Origin: an uncultured Hyphomicrobiales bacterium
Lineage (GTDB): Bacteria > Pseudomonadota > Alphaproteobacteria > Rhizobiales > Xanthobacteraceae
DNA length: 64,000 bases
Assembly (NCBI GenBank): GCA_903929045.1
Contig: CAIYTE010000056.1
Coordinates: forward strand, 1-64,000
Direction: 5' to 3'
The translations under genes and the position numbers were made by a program. The notes under the pieces are model-generated. The model had not been told where the DNA came from, made no database searches, and worked only from the letters and a program-made list of their open reading frames with translations. Below are positions 33,169 through 41,651 of this stretch, piece by piece; within the stretch, counting starts at the first letter, position 1; each line of letters begins with the position of its first letter.

Positions 33169-34773
33169 ATGGATTTGCATACCGCCGGTCATCGCCGGGG
33201 CGTCGTTTGTGCGCCGCATGCCGCCGCTGTCGAAGACGGCCGCGCCATTCTGGCCGAAGGCGGCAACGCCATCGAGGCGATGATCGCGATGGCGGCGTCG
33301 ATCGCCGCCGTCTATCCGCACATGAATCATGTTGGCGGCGATGGTTTCTGGCTGATCCGCGAACCGTCGGGTCGGGTGCGCGCCATCATGGGCGCTGGTC
33401 GCGCCGGATCGAAAGCGACGCGGCAGTTTTATCGCGATCACGGTCATCACGAGATTCCGTCGCGCGGACCTTTGGCCGCGCTGACAGTGCCGGGCGCGGT
33501 GGCGGGCTGGGGGCTCGCCTTCGAAGCGGCCAAGGCGCAACCGGGCAAAGGCGCGCGGTTGCCGCTGCATGTGCTGCTCGAAGCCGCGATCAAGCATGCG
33601 CGCGAGGGCTACACGGTCACGCGCAGCCAGGCGCAGCTCACGGTCGACAAATATGCTGAGCTGGAAACGGCGCCGGGCTTCGTGCAGACCTTCCTCGCTG
33701 ATGGCAAAGCGCCGAACGTTGGCACCAAGCTCAAGCAATCCGCTTTGGCCGCCACGCTCGACCAACTCGCCAATGCGGGCTTGAGCGATTTCTATCGCGG
33801 CGATGTCGGCAGGGAGATCGCCGCCGATCTCGAACGCATCGGCAGCCCGGTGACGCGGGGCGATCTGGAGAAATACGAAGCGTGGATTGCCGATCCCCTC
33901 AGCACGACGGTGAGCGCCGGTACGCTCTACAATGCGCCGCCGCCGACGCAGGGTCTCGCGTCCTTGATGATCCTTGGCCTGTTCGACCGGCTGCGCGTCG
34001 CCAAAGCGGAGAGTTTTGAGCACATCCACAGTCTCATCGAAGCCACCAAGCGCGCCTTCATCGTGCGCGATCGTTACGTCACCGACCCGGACCGCGTTGA
34101 CGGCCCGCTGTCGCGTTTTCTCGAGAAAGATTTTCTCGATAGCGATGCGGCGAAAATCGACGCGCGCAAGGCCGCGCCATGGCCGGCGCCGGATCGCAAA
34201 GGCGACACCATCTGGATGGGCGCGTCGGACTCGAGCGGGCTCGTCGTCTCCTATATCCAGTCAATCTACTGGGAGTTCGGCTCGGGCTGCGTGCTGCCGA
34301 AGACTGGCGTGCTGATGCAGAACCGCGGTGCCAGCTTCTCGCTCGATCCGAAAGCGGTGAACGCGCTGGAGCCCGGACGCCGCCCGTTCCATACGCTCAA
34401 TCCGGCGCTCGCCGTGCTCAAGGACGGTCGCGTCATGGCCTATGGCACGATGGGCGGAGACGGCCAGCCGCAGAGCCAAGCGGCGGTGTTTACACGCCAC
34501 GTTACCTTCGGCCAGCCGCTCGATCAGGCGCTCGACGCACCGCGCTGGTTGCTGGGCCGCACTTGGGGTTCCAGCCACACCAATCTGCGCATGGAAAGCC
34601 GTTTCGACGATCGGGTCATCGATCAGCTAATGTCGGCGGGTCACGATGTCGCGGTGCTGGACGAGGGCTATTCCGACACCATGGGCCATGCGGGCGCTGT
34701 CATCATGCATCCGGATGGCAGCTTTGAAGGTGGCCACGATCCCCGTGCCGACGGCGGCGCGGCGGGGGTGTGA
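33169..34773 (+). CDS. Gamma-glutamyltransferase family protein
   Basis: 534 residues of the Ntn-hydrolase GGT family. The N-terminal block APHAAAVEDGRAILAEGGNA and NHVGGDGFWLI match. The processing site region reads KGDTIWMGASDSSGLVVSY, where the Thr of DTIW aligns with the autocatalytic Thr of GGT. The following FGSGCVLPKTGVLMQNRG and GTMGGDGQPQSQAAVF are typical of the GGT-like subfamily, which may not use glutathione. No signal peptide is seen, so it is cytoplasmic, unlike classical periplasmic GGT. The start at 33169 fits the family N-terminus; the in-frame upstream extension is antisense to the frameshifted gene. Confidence 0.9.
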   Translation: MDLHTAGHRRGVVCAPHAAAVEDGRAILAEGGNAIEAMIAMAASIAAVYPHMNHVGGDGFWLIREPSGRVRAIMGAGRAGSKATRQFYRDHGHHEIPSRGPLAALTVPGAVAGWGLAFEAAKAQPGKGARLPLHVLLEAAIKHAREGYTVTRSQAQLTVDKYAELETAPGFVQTFLADGKAPNVGTKLKQSALAATLDQLANAGLSDFYRGDVGREIAADLERIGSPVTRGDLEKYEAWIADPLSTTVSAGTLYNAPPPTQGLASLMILGLFDRLRVAKAESFEHIHSLIEATKRAFIVRDRYVTDPDRVDGPLSRFLEKDFLDSDAAKIDARKAAPWPAPDRKGDTIWMGASDSSGLVVSYIQSIYWEFGSGCVLPKTGVLMQNRGASFSLDPKAVNALEPGRRPFHTLNPALAVLKDGRVMAYGTMGGDGQPQSQAAVFTRHVTFGQPLDQALDAPRWLLGRTWGSSHTNLRMESRFDDRVIDQLMSAGHDVAVLDEGYSDTMGHAGAVIMHPDGSFEGGHDPRADGGAAGV

Positions 34774-34774
34774 G

Positions 34775-34869
34775 CGTCATCCTGAGGTGGCCGCGAAGCG
34801 GCCCTCGAAGGATTACAGCTCGACCCGTTACCCTTCGAGGCTCGCTGCGCTCGCACCTCAGGGTGACGG
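34775..34869. repeat. Palindromic intergenic repeat, family B copy 2
   Basis: About 95 bp with outer arms CGTCATCCTGAGG / CCTCAGGGTGACGG and inner CCTCGAAGG / CCTTCGAGG, as in the copy at 13923-14033. It starts 2 bp after the GGT-like gene stop and ends 17 bp before the Zur-like box of zevA. Confidence 0.85.
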
Positions 34870-34886
34870 TATTAATACTGCGTAAC

Positions 34887-34902
34887 TGTGACATTGTTAC
34901 GT
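34887..34902. promoter_or_regulatory. Zur-like box upstream of zevA
   Basis: A core of TGTGACATTGTTACGT, flanked by another GTAAC half-site at 34882-34886, 47 bp upstream of the zevA start. It matches 12 of 16 positions of the znuA element in the same orientation relative to the gene. Zinc control of the zevAB pair is inferred. Confidence 0.6.
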
Positions 34903-34949
34903 GTCATACGTGCCTCCAATCCGCCGCACTCCGTGATATTGTCCGGGCC

Positions 34950-35588
34950 ATGAACATCCGCATTCTTCTGCTCGCTTTGCTGACACTCGTTTTCACCGCT
35001 CCCGCGCAGGCGCATCCGCATGTGTGGGTGACGATGAAAAGCGAAGTGCTCTACGCCCCCGACGGCACTGTGACCGGCGTGCGCCACGCTTGGGCGTTCG
35101 ACGACATGTTCTCGGCTTTCGCCACGCAGGGCCTCGAGAGCAAGGAGAAGGGAAAGTTTACGCGAGAGGAACTGGCTCCGCTCGCCAAGGTCAATGTCGA
35201 GTCGCTTAAAGAATACGACTACTTCACCTACGCGACCGCCGATGGCGTCAAGGTGCCGATGACCGATCCGCTGCCGGACTTCTATCTCGACTATCAGGAT
35301 CAGATATTGACGCTGAACTTCACTATCCCGCTCAAGAAGCCGGTGAAAGCAAAATTGTTCAAGGTCGACATCTACGACGTCAGTATTTTCGTCGACTTCT
35401 CTTTCGACAAGACAGCGCCGGTGAAGCTGGTCGGCGCGCCGACGGGGTGCAAGCTCGATGTCGCGCTGCCGCGCGAGATGACCTTCGCCGAGGGCAAGAA
35501 GCTCGCCGATATTCCGGCCGATCAGCCGAACACCGCCTTGGCGATCGGTGCCGAGTTTGCCAACAAGATTCTGGTCAATTGCCCGTAA
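34950..35588 (+). CDS. zevA: DUF1007 periplasmic protein, ZevA-like
   Basis: 212 residues. The signal peptide is about 1-22 (LLALLTLVFTAPAQA), followed at once by the family hallmark HPHVWVTMKSEVLY. The middle contains the DMFS and DYFTYA blocks, and a single Cys lies near the C-terminus in APTGCKLDVALP. DUF1007 proteins pair with NicO-type membrane proteins; in Haemophilus influenzae this pair (ZevA/ZevB) supports zinc uptake. Here the partner follows after 40 bp and a Zur-like box precedes the gene, which favours zinc. The start at 34950 is set by the signal peptide. Confidence 0.85.
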   Translation: MNIRILLLALLTLVFTAPAQAHPHVWVTMKSEVLYAPDGTVTGVRHAWAFDDMFSAFATQGLESKEKGKFTREELAPLAKVNVESLKEYDYFTYATADGVKVPMTDPLPDFYLDYQDQILTLNFTIPLKKPVKAKLFKVDIYDVSIFVDFSFDKTAPVKLVGAPTGCKLDVALPREMTFAEGKKLADIPADQPNTALAIGAEFANKILVNCP

Positions 35589-35628
35589 GGGTCTGTGACG
35601 ATCCGCGGGGGCGGCGCGTGCAGGGGAA

Positions 35629-36750
35629 ATGCTCGACATGATGCCGACTGGCCGTCGTTCCGCTTTGTTGAAATTGTTTGTGCTCTCTGCATGCCTGTTG
35701 CTGGTTGTTTGCGCCGTCGATGTCGCGATGGCGCAGCCGTTCGGCATTTCGCGCGATGGCGGCGGTGAGGTCGGTGGTCTTGCCGGCTGGATCCTGCACA
35801 AGCAGGCCGACTTCTACCGCATGATGTCCGGCGCCATCCGCGCGGCCAAGGCTGACGGCAGCGCCGCCTGGACCTTGCTCGGCATTTCGTTCGCCTATGG
35901 TATCTTTCACGCCGCCGGTCCTGGCCACGGCAAGGCGGTGATCTCGTCCTACATGATCGCGAATGACGAGACCTGGAAGCGCGGTGTGGCGCTGTCCTTT
36001 GCGTCCGCCATTTTTCAAGCGTTCACGGCCATCGCCGTCGTCGGCATTCTGGCGGTGCTGCTCGGCGCTACTGCCAAGGTGATGGGTGACACCGTGCGTG
36101 TCATCGAGGTCGTCAGCTACGGGCTGATCGTTCTCATCGGTCTGCGGTTGCTGTGGGTGAAGGGCCGCGCCTTCTTGAAGCTGCTGCTGCCGGCGAAGGC
36201 CGCGCACGTGCACGACCATGCGCACCACGATCATGCGCATCATGATCACGGGCATGATCATCATCACCACGATCAAGAGAATTGTGGCCACGATCATGGT
36301 CATGATCACAGCCACGGCCACGATCACGCGCATCACCATCACGACCACGGTGATGAGGCGCATGCCTGGGGCCATGCCCACGCACCGGAGCCGAGCGAGC
36401 TCAAGGGCAAGGACTGGTGGAAGCGTGGTCTCACCGCCATCATCGCCGTCGGTCTGCGGCCGTGCTCGGGCGCGATCATCGTTCTCGTTTTCGCGCTGGC
36501 GCAGGGCCTGTTCTGGATCGGCGTGGCGTCGACCTTTGCCATGGGACTTGGCACCGCAATCACCGTGGCTGCGATCGCGACCATGGCCGTCGGCGCGCGC
36601 AGCGTGGCGGCGCGCTGGGCCAAGGCGAAGCCTGGCGCCGGCATGCTGGTGCTGCGCGGGCTGGAAGCCGGCGCGGCGCTCGTCATCGTCGCTTTCGGTG
36701 CGCTGCTGCTGACCGGCTACATTGTCAGCGAACGGCTGATGGGCGTCTGA
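35629..36750 (+). CDS. zevB: NicO/RcnA-family membrane protein, ZevB-like, with large His-rich loop
   Basis: 373 residues with about six to seven membrane helices. The family metal motifs are FHAAGPGHGKAVISSY (about 94-109) and GLRPCSGAIIVLVFALAQG (about 276-294). Between them a loop of about 65 residues (about 192-255) contains more than 25 His with Asp and Gly, with one Cys (ENCGHDHG). RcnA homologues export Ni/Co, whereas ZevB homologues import zinc; the DUF1007 partner and the Zur-like box support the zinc role. A second Met three codons in (MMPTGRR) is an alternative start. Confidence 0.85.
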   Translation: MLDMMPTGRRSALLKLFVLSACLLLVVCAVDVAMAQPFGISRDGGGEVGGLAGWILHKQADFYRMMSGAIRAAKADGSAAWTLLGISFAYGIFHAAGPGHGKAVISSYMIANDETWKRGVALSFASAIFQAFTAIAVVGILAVLLGATAKVMGDTVRVIEVVSYGLIVLIGLRLLWVKGRAFLKLLLPAKAAHVHDHAHHDHAHHDHGHDHHHHDQENCGHDHGHDHSHGHDHAHHHHDHGDEAHAWGHAHAPEPSELKGKDWWKRGLTAIIAVGLRPCSGAIIVLVFALAQGLFWIGVASTFAMGLGTAITVAAIATMAVGARSVAARWAKAKPGAGMLVLRGLEAGAALVIVAFGALLLTGYIVSERLMGV

Positions 36751-36844
36751 GACCCATCGCCGCGCTTTAAGTCTGCTATCGCGACATACGCATTGCGGAT
36801 TGAGCGCGCGGCGCTAGCCTGCGTTGGCCAGCCGGGAGCGCAGC

Positions 36845-37888
36845 ATGTCGGATAACTTCTTGAGCGATCTCGGTCTCGTCCATCCCATTATCCTCGCGCC
36901 CATGGCCGGGGCGGGCGGCACGCCGGAACTGGTGGCTGTTGTGTCGAATGCCGGCGGGCTCGGTTCCTGGGGTGGCGCCTATTCGACGCCGCAGCAAATT
37001 CTGGATACGGCCAAGCAAATCCGCGGACTGACGGACAAGCCCTTCGCGCTCAATCTGTTCGCTGGCGGTTACGAGCCGCAGCGCCATGTCGATCCGGCGC
37101 CGATGCTGGCGCTGGTCAAGCGTGTGCACGATGCGCTGGGCCTGCCGTCGCCGGTGGTGCCGCCGAATCCGGCGAGTCCATTCGAGGATCAGGTCGCGGC
37201 GGTGATTGAGGCGCGGCCGGCGGTGTTCAGCTTCACCTTCGGCATTCCGGGCACCGATGTGCTGGCGCGATTGCGCAAGGCCGGTATCCGCATCAAAGGC
37301 ACCGCGACCACGGTCGCGGAAGGCAAGCAACTCGCGGCCGCCGGCGTTGATTATATCGCCGCGCAGGGCGAGGAGGCCGGTGCGCATCGTGGCAGCTTTC
37401 TCAAGTCGTTCGAAGAGTCGATGGTGCCGATGAGAGACTTGACGCGCGGGCTGCTGCGCGAAGTCCCGGTGCCGGTGATCGCCTCCGGCGGCATCATGAA
37501 TGGCGGCGAAATACGGGAGATGCTGGATGCAGGCGCCGTGGCGGCGCAACTCGGCACCGCGTTTCTTGTGTGCGATGAAAGCGGCGCGCCGGACGCCTAC
37601 AAGAAGGCGCTGCTCGCGGCGAAGCAGGACACCACCGTGATCACGCGCGCCTATTCGGGCCGTCCCGCGCGCGGCTTGCGCAATGCCTTCATCGATATGG
37701 TCGAGGGCGTTCCGATCCTGCCGTTCCGGCAGCAGAACGATCTGACGCGGCCGATGCGCAACGAATCCGGCAAGCAGGGCACGCCGGACTACATCTCGCT
37801 CTGGGCGGGCCGCAACGTCACGCGCGTGCGCGCCATGCCGGCGGCAAAGCTCATGGCAACGCTCGTCGCTGAAATGCGCCGGGGTTAA
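36845..37888 (+). CDS. Nitronate monooxygenase (NMO/2-nitropropane dioxygenase family)
   Basis: 347 residues, an FMN-dependent TIM barrel. Marks are HPIILAPMAGAGGTPELVAVVSNAGGLGS, split, near the N-terminus, then IAAQGEEAGAHRG with the catalytic-region His, and IASGGIMNGGEI and AVAAQLGTAFLVC for FMN phosphate binding. The likely reaction is oxidation of alkyl nitronates; some members are enoyl-ACP reductases (FabK) instead, and the substrate here is not certain. The start MSDNFLSD follows GGGAG. It converges on the deaminase gene with a 4-bp overlap at the stops. Confidence 0.9.
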   Translation: MSDNFLSDLGLVHPIILAPMAGAGGTPELVAVVSNAGGLGSWGGAYSTPQQILDTAKQIRGLTDKPFALNLFAGGYEPQRHVDPAPMLALVKRVHDALGLPSPVVPPNPASPFEDQVAAVIEARPAVFSFTFGIPGTDVLARLRKAGIRIKGTATTVAEGKQLAAAGVDYIAAQGEEAGAHRGSFLKSFEESMVPMRDLTRGLLREVPVPVIASGGIMNGGEIREMLDAGAVAAQLGTAFLVCDESGAPDAYKKALLAAKQDTTVITRAYSGRPARGLRNAFIDMVEGVPILPFRQQNDLTRPMRNESGKQGTPDYISLWAGRNVTRVRAMPAAKLMATLVAEMRRG

Positions 37889-38361
37889 TCCCACACGCCT
37901 TTGTGCTGCGCGGCGGCCTCATCCTCCAGCAGCGGGCCGACGACTTCGACCGGACGCTGGCCAGCCGCGAAGACGGCGCGGCAGGGCAGGTCGAGCGTCG
38001 GATTTTCCTCGTGGCTGCCGGTGATGGTCTTCAGCCGCGCTTCCGACAGGCCGTAGACGACGCGGCCGAAGCCCGCCCAGTACGCGGCGCCGGCGCACAT
38101 CGCGCAAGGTTCGGCCGAGGTGTACATCGTGCATTGCGCGAACTCGGCGGGCCGGAATTTTTTCGACGCCGCCGTCGCCAGCAATCGCTCGGCATGGGCG
38201 GTCATGTCGCGGTCCGGCATGTAGCCGTTCTCGGCTTCCAGCAACACCGTGCCGTCGCCGTCGACCAGCACGCAGCCGAACGGATGATTGCCATGCGTGC
38301 GCGCCTTGGCCGCCACGCCGAAGGCGAGGCGCAGGCCGGATACGTCGTCGAGCTTCGGCAT
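37885..38361 (-). CDS. Cytidine/deoxycytidylate deaminase-family nucleoside deaminase
   Basis: 158 residues. The zinc site is complete: His56 and catalytic Glu58 (HAE in TAHAERL), and Cys86 and Cys89 (PCAMC). It is the guanine/tRNA-adenosine-deaminase-like soluble branch; the N-terminal RTHGNHPFGCVLVDGDG is typical of guanine deaminases and related enzymes. It lacks the tRNA-binding C-terminus of TadA, so a free base or nucleoside substrate is more likely. The start MPKLDDVSG is chosen by family length; the longer in-frame extension overlaps the divergent dctQ gene. Confidence 0.87.
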   Translation of the reverse strand: MPKLDDVSGLRLAFGVAAKARTHGNHPFGCVLVDGDGTVLLEAENGYMPDRDMTAHAERLLATAASKKFRPAEFAQCTMYTSAEPCAMCAGAAYWAGFGRVVYGLSEARLKTITGSHEENPTLDLPCRAVFAAGQRPVEVVGPLLEDEAAAQHKGVWD

Positions 38362-38443
38362 GATGGAATCCTCTCCGCGCGAAACCAAAGAAAAAGCAGA
38401 TATCGTGCCAAGCGTTTGGTGCTGACCCGCGCGCCGTGGCACA

Positions 38444-38965
38444 ATGAGCGCCATGCTTGCCGGGCTCAATAGGTTTGCCGACATCGTCGATCGGGTGAAC
38501 ACCGCGATCGGCCACGCCGTGGCGTGGCTGGTAATCGCCGTCGTGTTGCTGCAATTCGCGCTGGTGCTGGCGCGCTACTGGTTCGGCCTCGGCTCGATTT
38601 GGCTGACCGAGGCCGTGATCTACGGCCATGCGACGGTCTTGATGCTGGCGGCGGCGTGGACTCTGAAAGCCGGTGGGCATGTCCGCGTCGACATTTTTTA
38701 TGCCGATGCCTCGCCACGCACGCGGGCCACGGTCGATCTCGCCGGTGCGGTGCTGCTGCTGCTGCCGTTTGCGCTGACGCTGCTGTGGCTGTCGCTGCCT
38801 TACGTTGCGCGCTCCTGGGCCGTGTTGGAGCGGTCGCAGGAGGCGAGCGGCCTGCCGCTGGTCTATGCGCTCAAGACTTTAATCCCCGCTTTCGCCGTGC
38901 TGATGGCGTTGCAGGGCGCGGCGCAGGCCATCCGCGCGCTGCGCATTCTGGCCGGGCCGCGCTGA
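38444..38965 (+). CDS. TRAP transporter small permease DctQ
   Basis: 173 residues with four membrane helices, the size of DctQ. The helix-2 region LARYWFGLGSIWLTEAVIYGHATVLMLA, in two parts, and the GGHVRVDIFY loop are hallmarks. It partners the large permease, whose ATG overlaps this stop as TGATG. The receptor for the system is probably the DctP-like protein at 42960, separated by two enzyme genes and an inserted gene. The alternative start at Met4 is possible. Confidence 0.9.
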   Translation: MSAMLAGLNRFADIVDRVNTAIGHAVAWLVIAVVLLQFALVLARYWFGLGSIWLTEAVIYGHATVLMLAAAWTLKAGGHVRVDIFYADASPRTRATVDLAGAVLLLLPFALTLLWLSLPYVARSWAVLERSQEASGLPLVYALKTLIPAFAVLMALQGAAQAIRALRILAGPR

Positions 38966-40356
38966 TGCCGCTCGCCGAAATCCTCGCCGTCTTGATGGTC
39001 GTAGGTGTCATCATTGTGCTGATGGCCGGCTATCCCGTGGCGCTGACGTTGGCGGGCCTGTCGCTCGCCTTCGCGGTTCTGGGTCATGCGCTCGGCGTCA
39101 TGAACTTCGCTATTCTCGGTGCGCTGCCGCAACGCATTTACGGCGTCATCACCAACGAAACGCTGCTGGCGATTCCGCTCTTCATCTTCATGGGCGTGAT
39201 GCTGGAGCGCTCGCGCGTCGCCGAAGAGCTTTTGGAGACGATGGGCCGCCTGTTCGGCACCTTGCGCGGCGGGCTCGGCATTTCCGTCATCATTGTCGGC
39301 ACGCTGCTGGCGGCGGCGAAAGGAGTGGTGGGCGCCACGACCGTGACCATGGGCCTGATCGTGCTGCCGACCATGCTGCGCTTCGGCTACGACAAACGGC
39401 TCGCGGCCGGCACGGTCGCCGCGACCGCAACGCTGGCGCAGATTTTCCCGCCGGCCACCGTGCTGGTTCTGCTCGGCGACCAACTCGGCAACGCCTACCA
39501 GGCCTCGCAACTGTCGCAGGGCATTTTTGCGCCGCGCTCGGTCAATGTCAGCGATCTGTTCGCGGCCGCGTTGCTGCCGGGCTTCGCACTGGTCGGCCTT
39601 TATCTTCTCTACGTCATCGCTGTCGCAGTCTTCTTTCCGAAGGCCGCGCCGGCTATGCCGCCCGATCCTGCGGCACCCCGCGGCTTTGCCTTGGCGCGCA
39701 AACTCGCCGCCGTGCTGGTCGCGCCGCTGCTGCTGATCCTCGCCGTGCTCGGCTCGATCCTCGGCGGCGTCGCGACGCCGACGGAAGCGGCGTCAGTCGG
39801 CGCGGTTGGCGCCATCCTGCTGGCGGCGCTCAAGTCGGGCCTGCGCGGCGTCATGATGCCGGTGGTCGAGAAGACGACGCAGATCACCAGCATGATCTTC
39901 CTCATTCTGATCGGCGCGACGTTGTTCAGCCTCGTGTTCCGTGCGCTCGGTGGTGACGACATGGTCAACCGCGCCCTCACCAATCTGCCCGGCGGCACCA
40001 GTGGCGCGGTTCTCATGGTCATGCTGGCGATGTTCCTGCTCGGCTTCGTCATGGACGCCTTCGAGATCATCTTCGTCGTGGTGCCGATCGTCGCGCCCGC
40101 GCTTTTGAAAATGCCCGGCGTCGATCCGGTCTGGCTCGGCATCATGATGGCGATGAACCTGCAGACCTCGTACATGCACCCGCCGTTGGGGCCGACCTTG
40201 TTCTTCCTGCGCGGCGTCGCGCCGCCGGAAATCACCACACGGCACATCTATGTCGGCATTATTCCGTTCGTGGCGATCCAGCTTCTGGCGCTGGTGGTGC
40301 TGTGGTTCGTGCCGGGGCTTGCGACGGCCCTGCCGCATGCGCTTTATGGGAAGTAA
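38965..40356 (+). CDS. TRAP transporter large permease DctM
   Basis: 463 residues with about 12 membrane helices. The family motifs are intact: AIPLFIFMGVMLERS, GTLLAAAKGVVGATTVTMGLI, ATATLAQIFPPATVLVLLG, and VATPTEAASVGAVGAI in the second half. It moves a carboxylate with Na+ together with DctQ, to which it is translationally coupled by TGATG. The nearby acyl-CoA dehydrogenase and SDR suggest the substrate is an organic acid metabolised as a CoA ester; this is inference. Confidence 0.93.
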   Translation: MPLAEILAVLMVVGVIIVLMAGYPVALTLAGLSLAFAVLGHALGVMNFAILGALPQRIYGVITNETLLAIPLFIFMGVMLERSRVAEELLETMGRLFGTLRGGLGISVIIVGTLLAAAKGVVGATTVTMGLIVLPTMLRFGYDKRLAAGTVAATATLAQIFPPATVLVLLGDQLGNAYQASQLSQGIFAPRSVNVSDLFAAALLPGFALVGLYLLYVIAVAVFFPKAAPAMPPDPAAPRGFALARKLAAVLVAPLLLILAVLGSILGGVATPTEAASVGAVGAILLAALKSGLRGVMMPVVEKTTQITSMIFLILIGATLFSLVFRALGGDDMVNRALTNLPGGTSGAVLMVMLAMFLLGFVMDAFEIIFVVVPIVAPALLKMPGVDPVWLGIMMAMNLQTSYMHPPLGPTLFFLRGVAPPEITTRHIYVGIIPFVAIQLLALVVLWFVPGLATALPHALYGK

Positions 40357-40405
40357 CGCTTTGTCCCTGAAAGGGGGCAGTGCGAAAAAATTGCGGAGAT
40401 CTGCC

Positions 40406-40870
40406 GTGGAAGTATTTCAATGGGTCATCGCCGCCAGCACAACGCTTTTCGTTGCTTTAGTAGGCTTTTTTCAATGGCGGACGGCGCAACAGAAAGCTGT
40501 GCTCGACCTCTTTGAAAGAAGACACGAGATATATCTCGTCGTACGTAAAGCAATTTACTCAATGATGAGCTCTTCGCCGACTTTCGACCAAGAACGTGAA
40601 ATTGAGTTTATTTCAAATATGGAGCGGGCTTATTTCTTTTTTGGAGATGATGTTCAGCAGTATCTCGTTGGATTGTGGGAAGCCATTCAAGATGTAAGAA
40701 CCGCTGATACCGAACTTCCCGGTACGCAGGATGCTGAGGAACGACGAGGCATTCTCAAGCGTAGACGCGCGGCGCTTGATCTTATCGGTAACTTTCATAA
40801 GGCGGGAAAGCCTCTCTTTGCTCGATACATGCGATTTTCTCAGACAGTTAAACCAGGTTTTTTAAAATGA
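40406..40870 (+). CDS. AT-rich orphan gene: single-TM protein with cytoplasmic helical domain
   Basis: 154 residues from a GTG start with CGGAG upstream; an ATG at 40346 inside the end of dctM is an alternative. One N-terminal helix (FQWVIAASTTLFVALVGFFQW) is followed by a charged, helical soluble region (LDLFERRHEIYLVVRKAI, NMERAYFFFGDDVQQYL) and a Lys/Arg-rich C-terminus. No family name recognised. Base and codon use differ sharply from all neighbours: many A/T-ending codons and runs such as TTTTTT. This suggests acquisition from elsewhere. It interrupts the TRAP/SDR/dehydrogenase operon, and its stop overlaps the SDR start as ATGA. Confidence 0.75.
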   Translation: MEVFQWVIAASTTLFVALVGFFQWRTAQQKAVLDLFERRHEIYLVVRKAIYSMMSSSPTFDQEREIEFISNMERAYFFFGDDVQQYLVGLWEAIQDVRTADTELPGTQDAEERRGILKRRRAALDLIGNFHKAGKPLFARYMRFSQTVKPGFLK

Positions 40871-41646
40871 AAGCCGCCGACATGTTCAATCTGGCCGGCC
40901 GCGTGGCGCTGGTGACCGGCGCATCGAGCGGGCTGGGCCAGCAGTTCGCCCGCGCGTTGGCCGATAATGGCGCCGCGGTGGCACTGGTGGCGCGGCGCGC
41001 CGACCGGCTGGAGGCGTTCAAGGCCGAACTGGAGAAGTCGGGTGCGAAGGTCATCGCGCTGACCGGCGACGTCAACAATCGCGACGACATGATCCGCGTG
41101 TTCGACGCGGCGGAGAAAGCCCTCGGTACTGTCACCGTTCTGGTCAACAACGCGGGCGTGGCGCAGAAATCCGTGCGCGCGACTGATGTGACCCCGGAGG
41201 AATGGCGGCGCGTGCTGTCGACCGATCTCGACGCCGTGTTCTACTGGGCGCAGGAAGCCGCGCGCCGCATGGTCGCCGCTGGCAAGAAGGGCTCGATCAT
41301 CAATATCGCCTCGGTGCTCGGTCTCGGCGTGTCGCGCGGCGTGGCGTCCTACGCGGTCGCCAAGGCTGCCGTTATCCAGACCACCAAGGCGTTGGCGGTC
41401 GAACTCGCCTTCAAGGGCGTGCGCGTCAATGCCATCGCGCCGGGCTGGTTTGTGACCGAGATCAACGACAAATATCTCGAAAGCGAAGCGGGCATCGCCA
41501 TGAAGCGCGACATTCCGATGGGCCGTTTCGGCAATGCCGGCGATCTCGACGGCGCACTGCTGCTGCTGGCGTCCGACGCCGGCGCTTATATGACCGGCGC
41601 AACGATTGTCGTCGATGGCGGCCAGGTCGTGCAGATCAAGGGGTAG
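40867..41646 (+). CDS. SDR-family oxidoreductase
   Basis: 259 residues, a classical short-chain dehydrogenase. The cofactor loop TGASSGLG is at 17-24, NNAGV near 95-99, and the catalytic Ser150, Tyr163 and Lys167 (YAVAK) are all present. C-terminal WFVTEIND and DGGQVV are typical. The residue after the cofactor strand is consistent with NADP or NAD. It sits next to an acyl-CoA dehydrogenase, so a hydroxyacyl or 3-oxoacyl step is plausible. The ATG overlaps the stop of the AT-rich orphan gene; an internal ATG at 40882 is an alternative and has the better match to family length. Confidence 0.93.
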   Translation: MKAADMFNLAGRVALVTGASSGLGQQFARALADNGAAVALVARRADRLEAFKAELEKSGAKVIALTGDVNNRDDMIRVFDAAEKALGTVTVLVNNAGVAQKSVRATDVTPEEWRRVLSTDLDAVFYWAQEAARRMVAAGKKGSIINIASVLGLGVSRGVASYAVAKAAVIQTTKALAVELAFKGVRVNAIAPGWFVTEINDKYLESEAGIAMKRDIPMGRFGNAGDLDGALLLLASDAGAYMTGATIVVDGGQVVQIKG

Positions 41647-41651
41647 GGACC

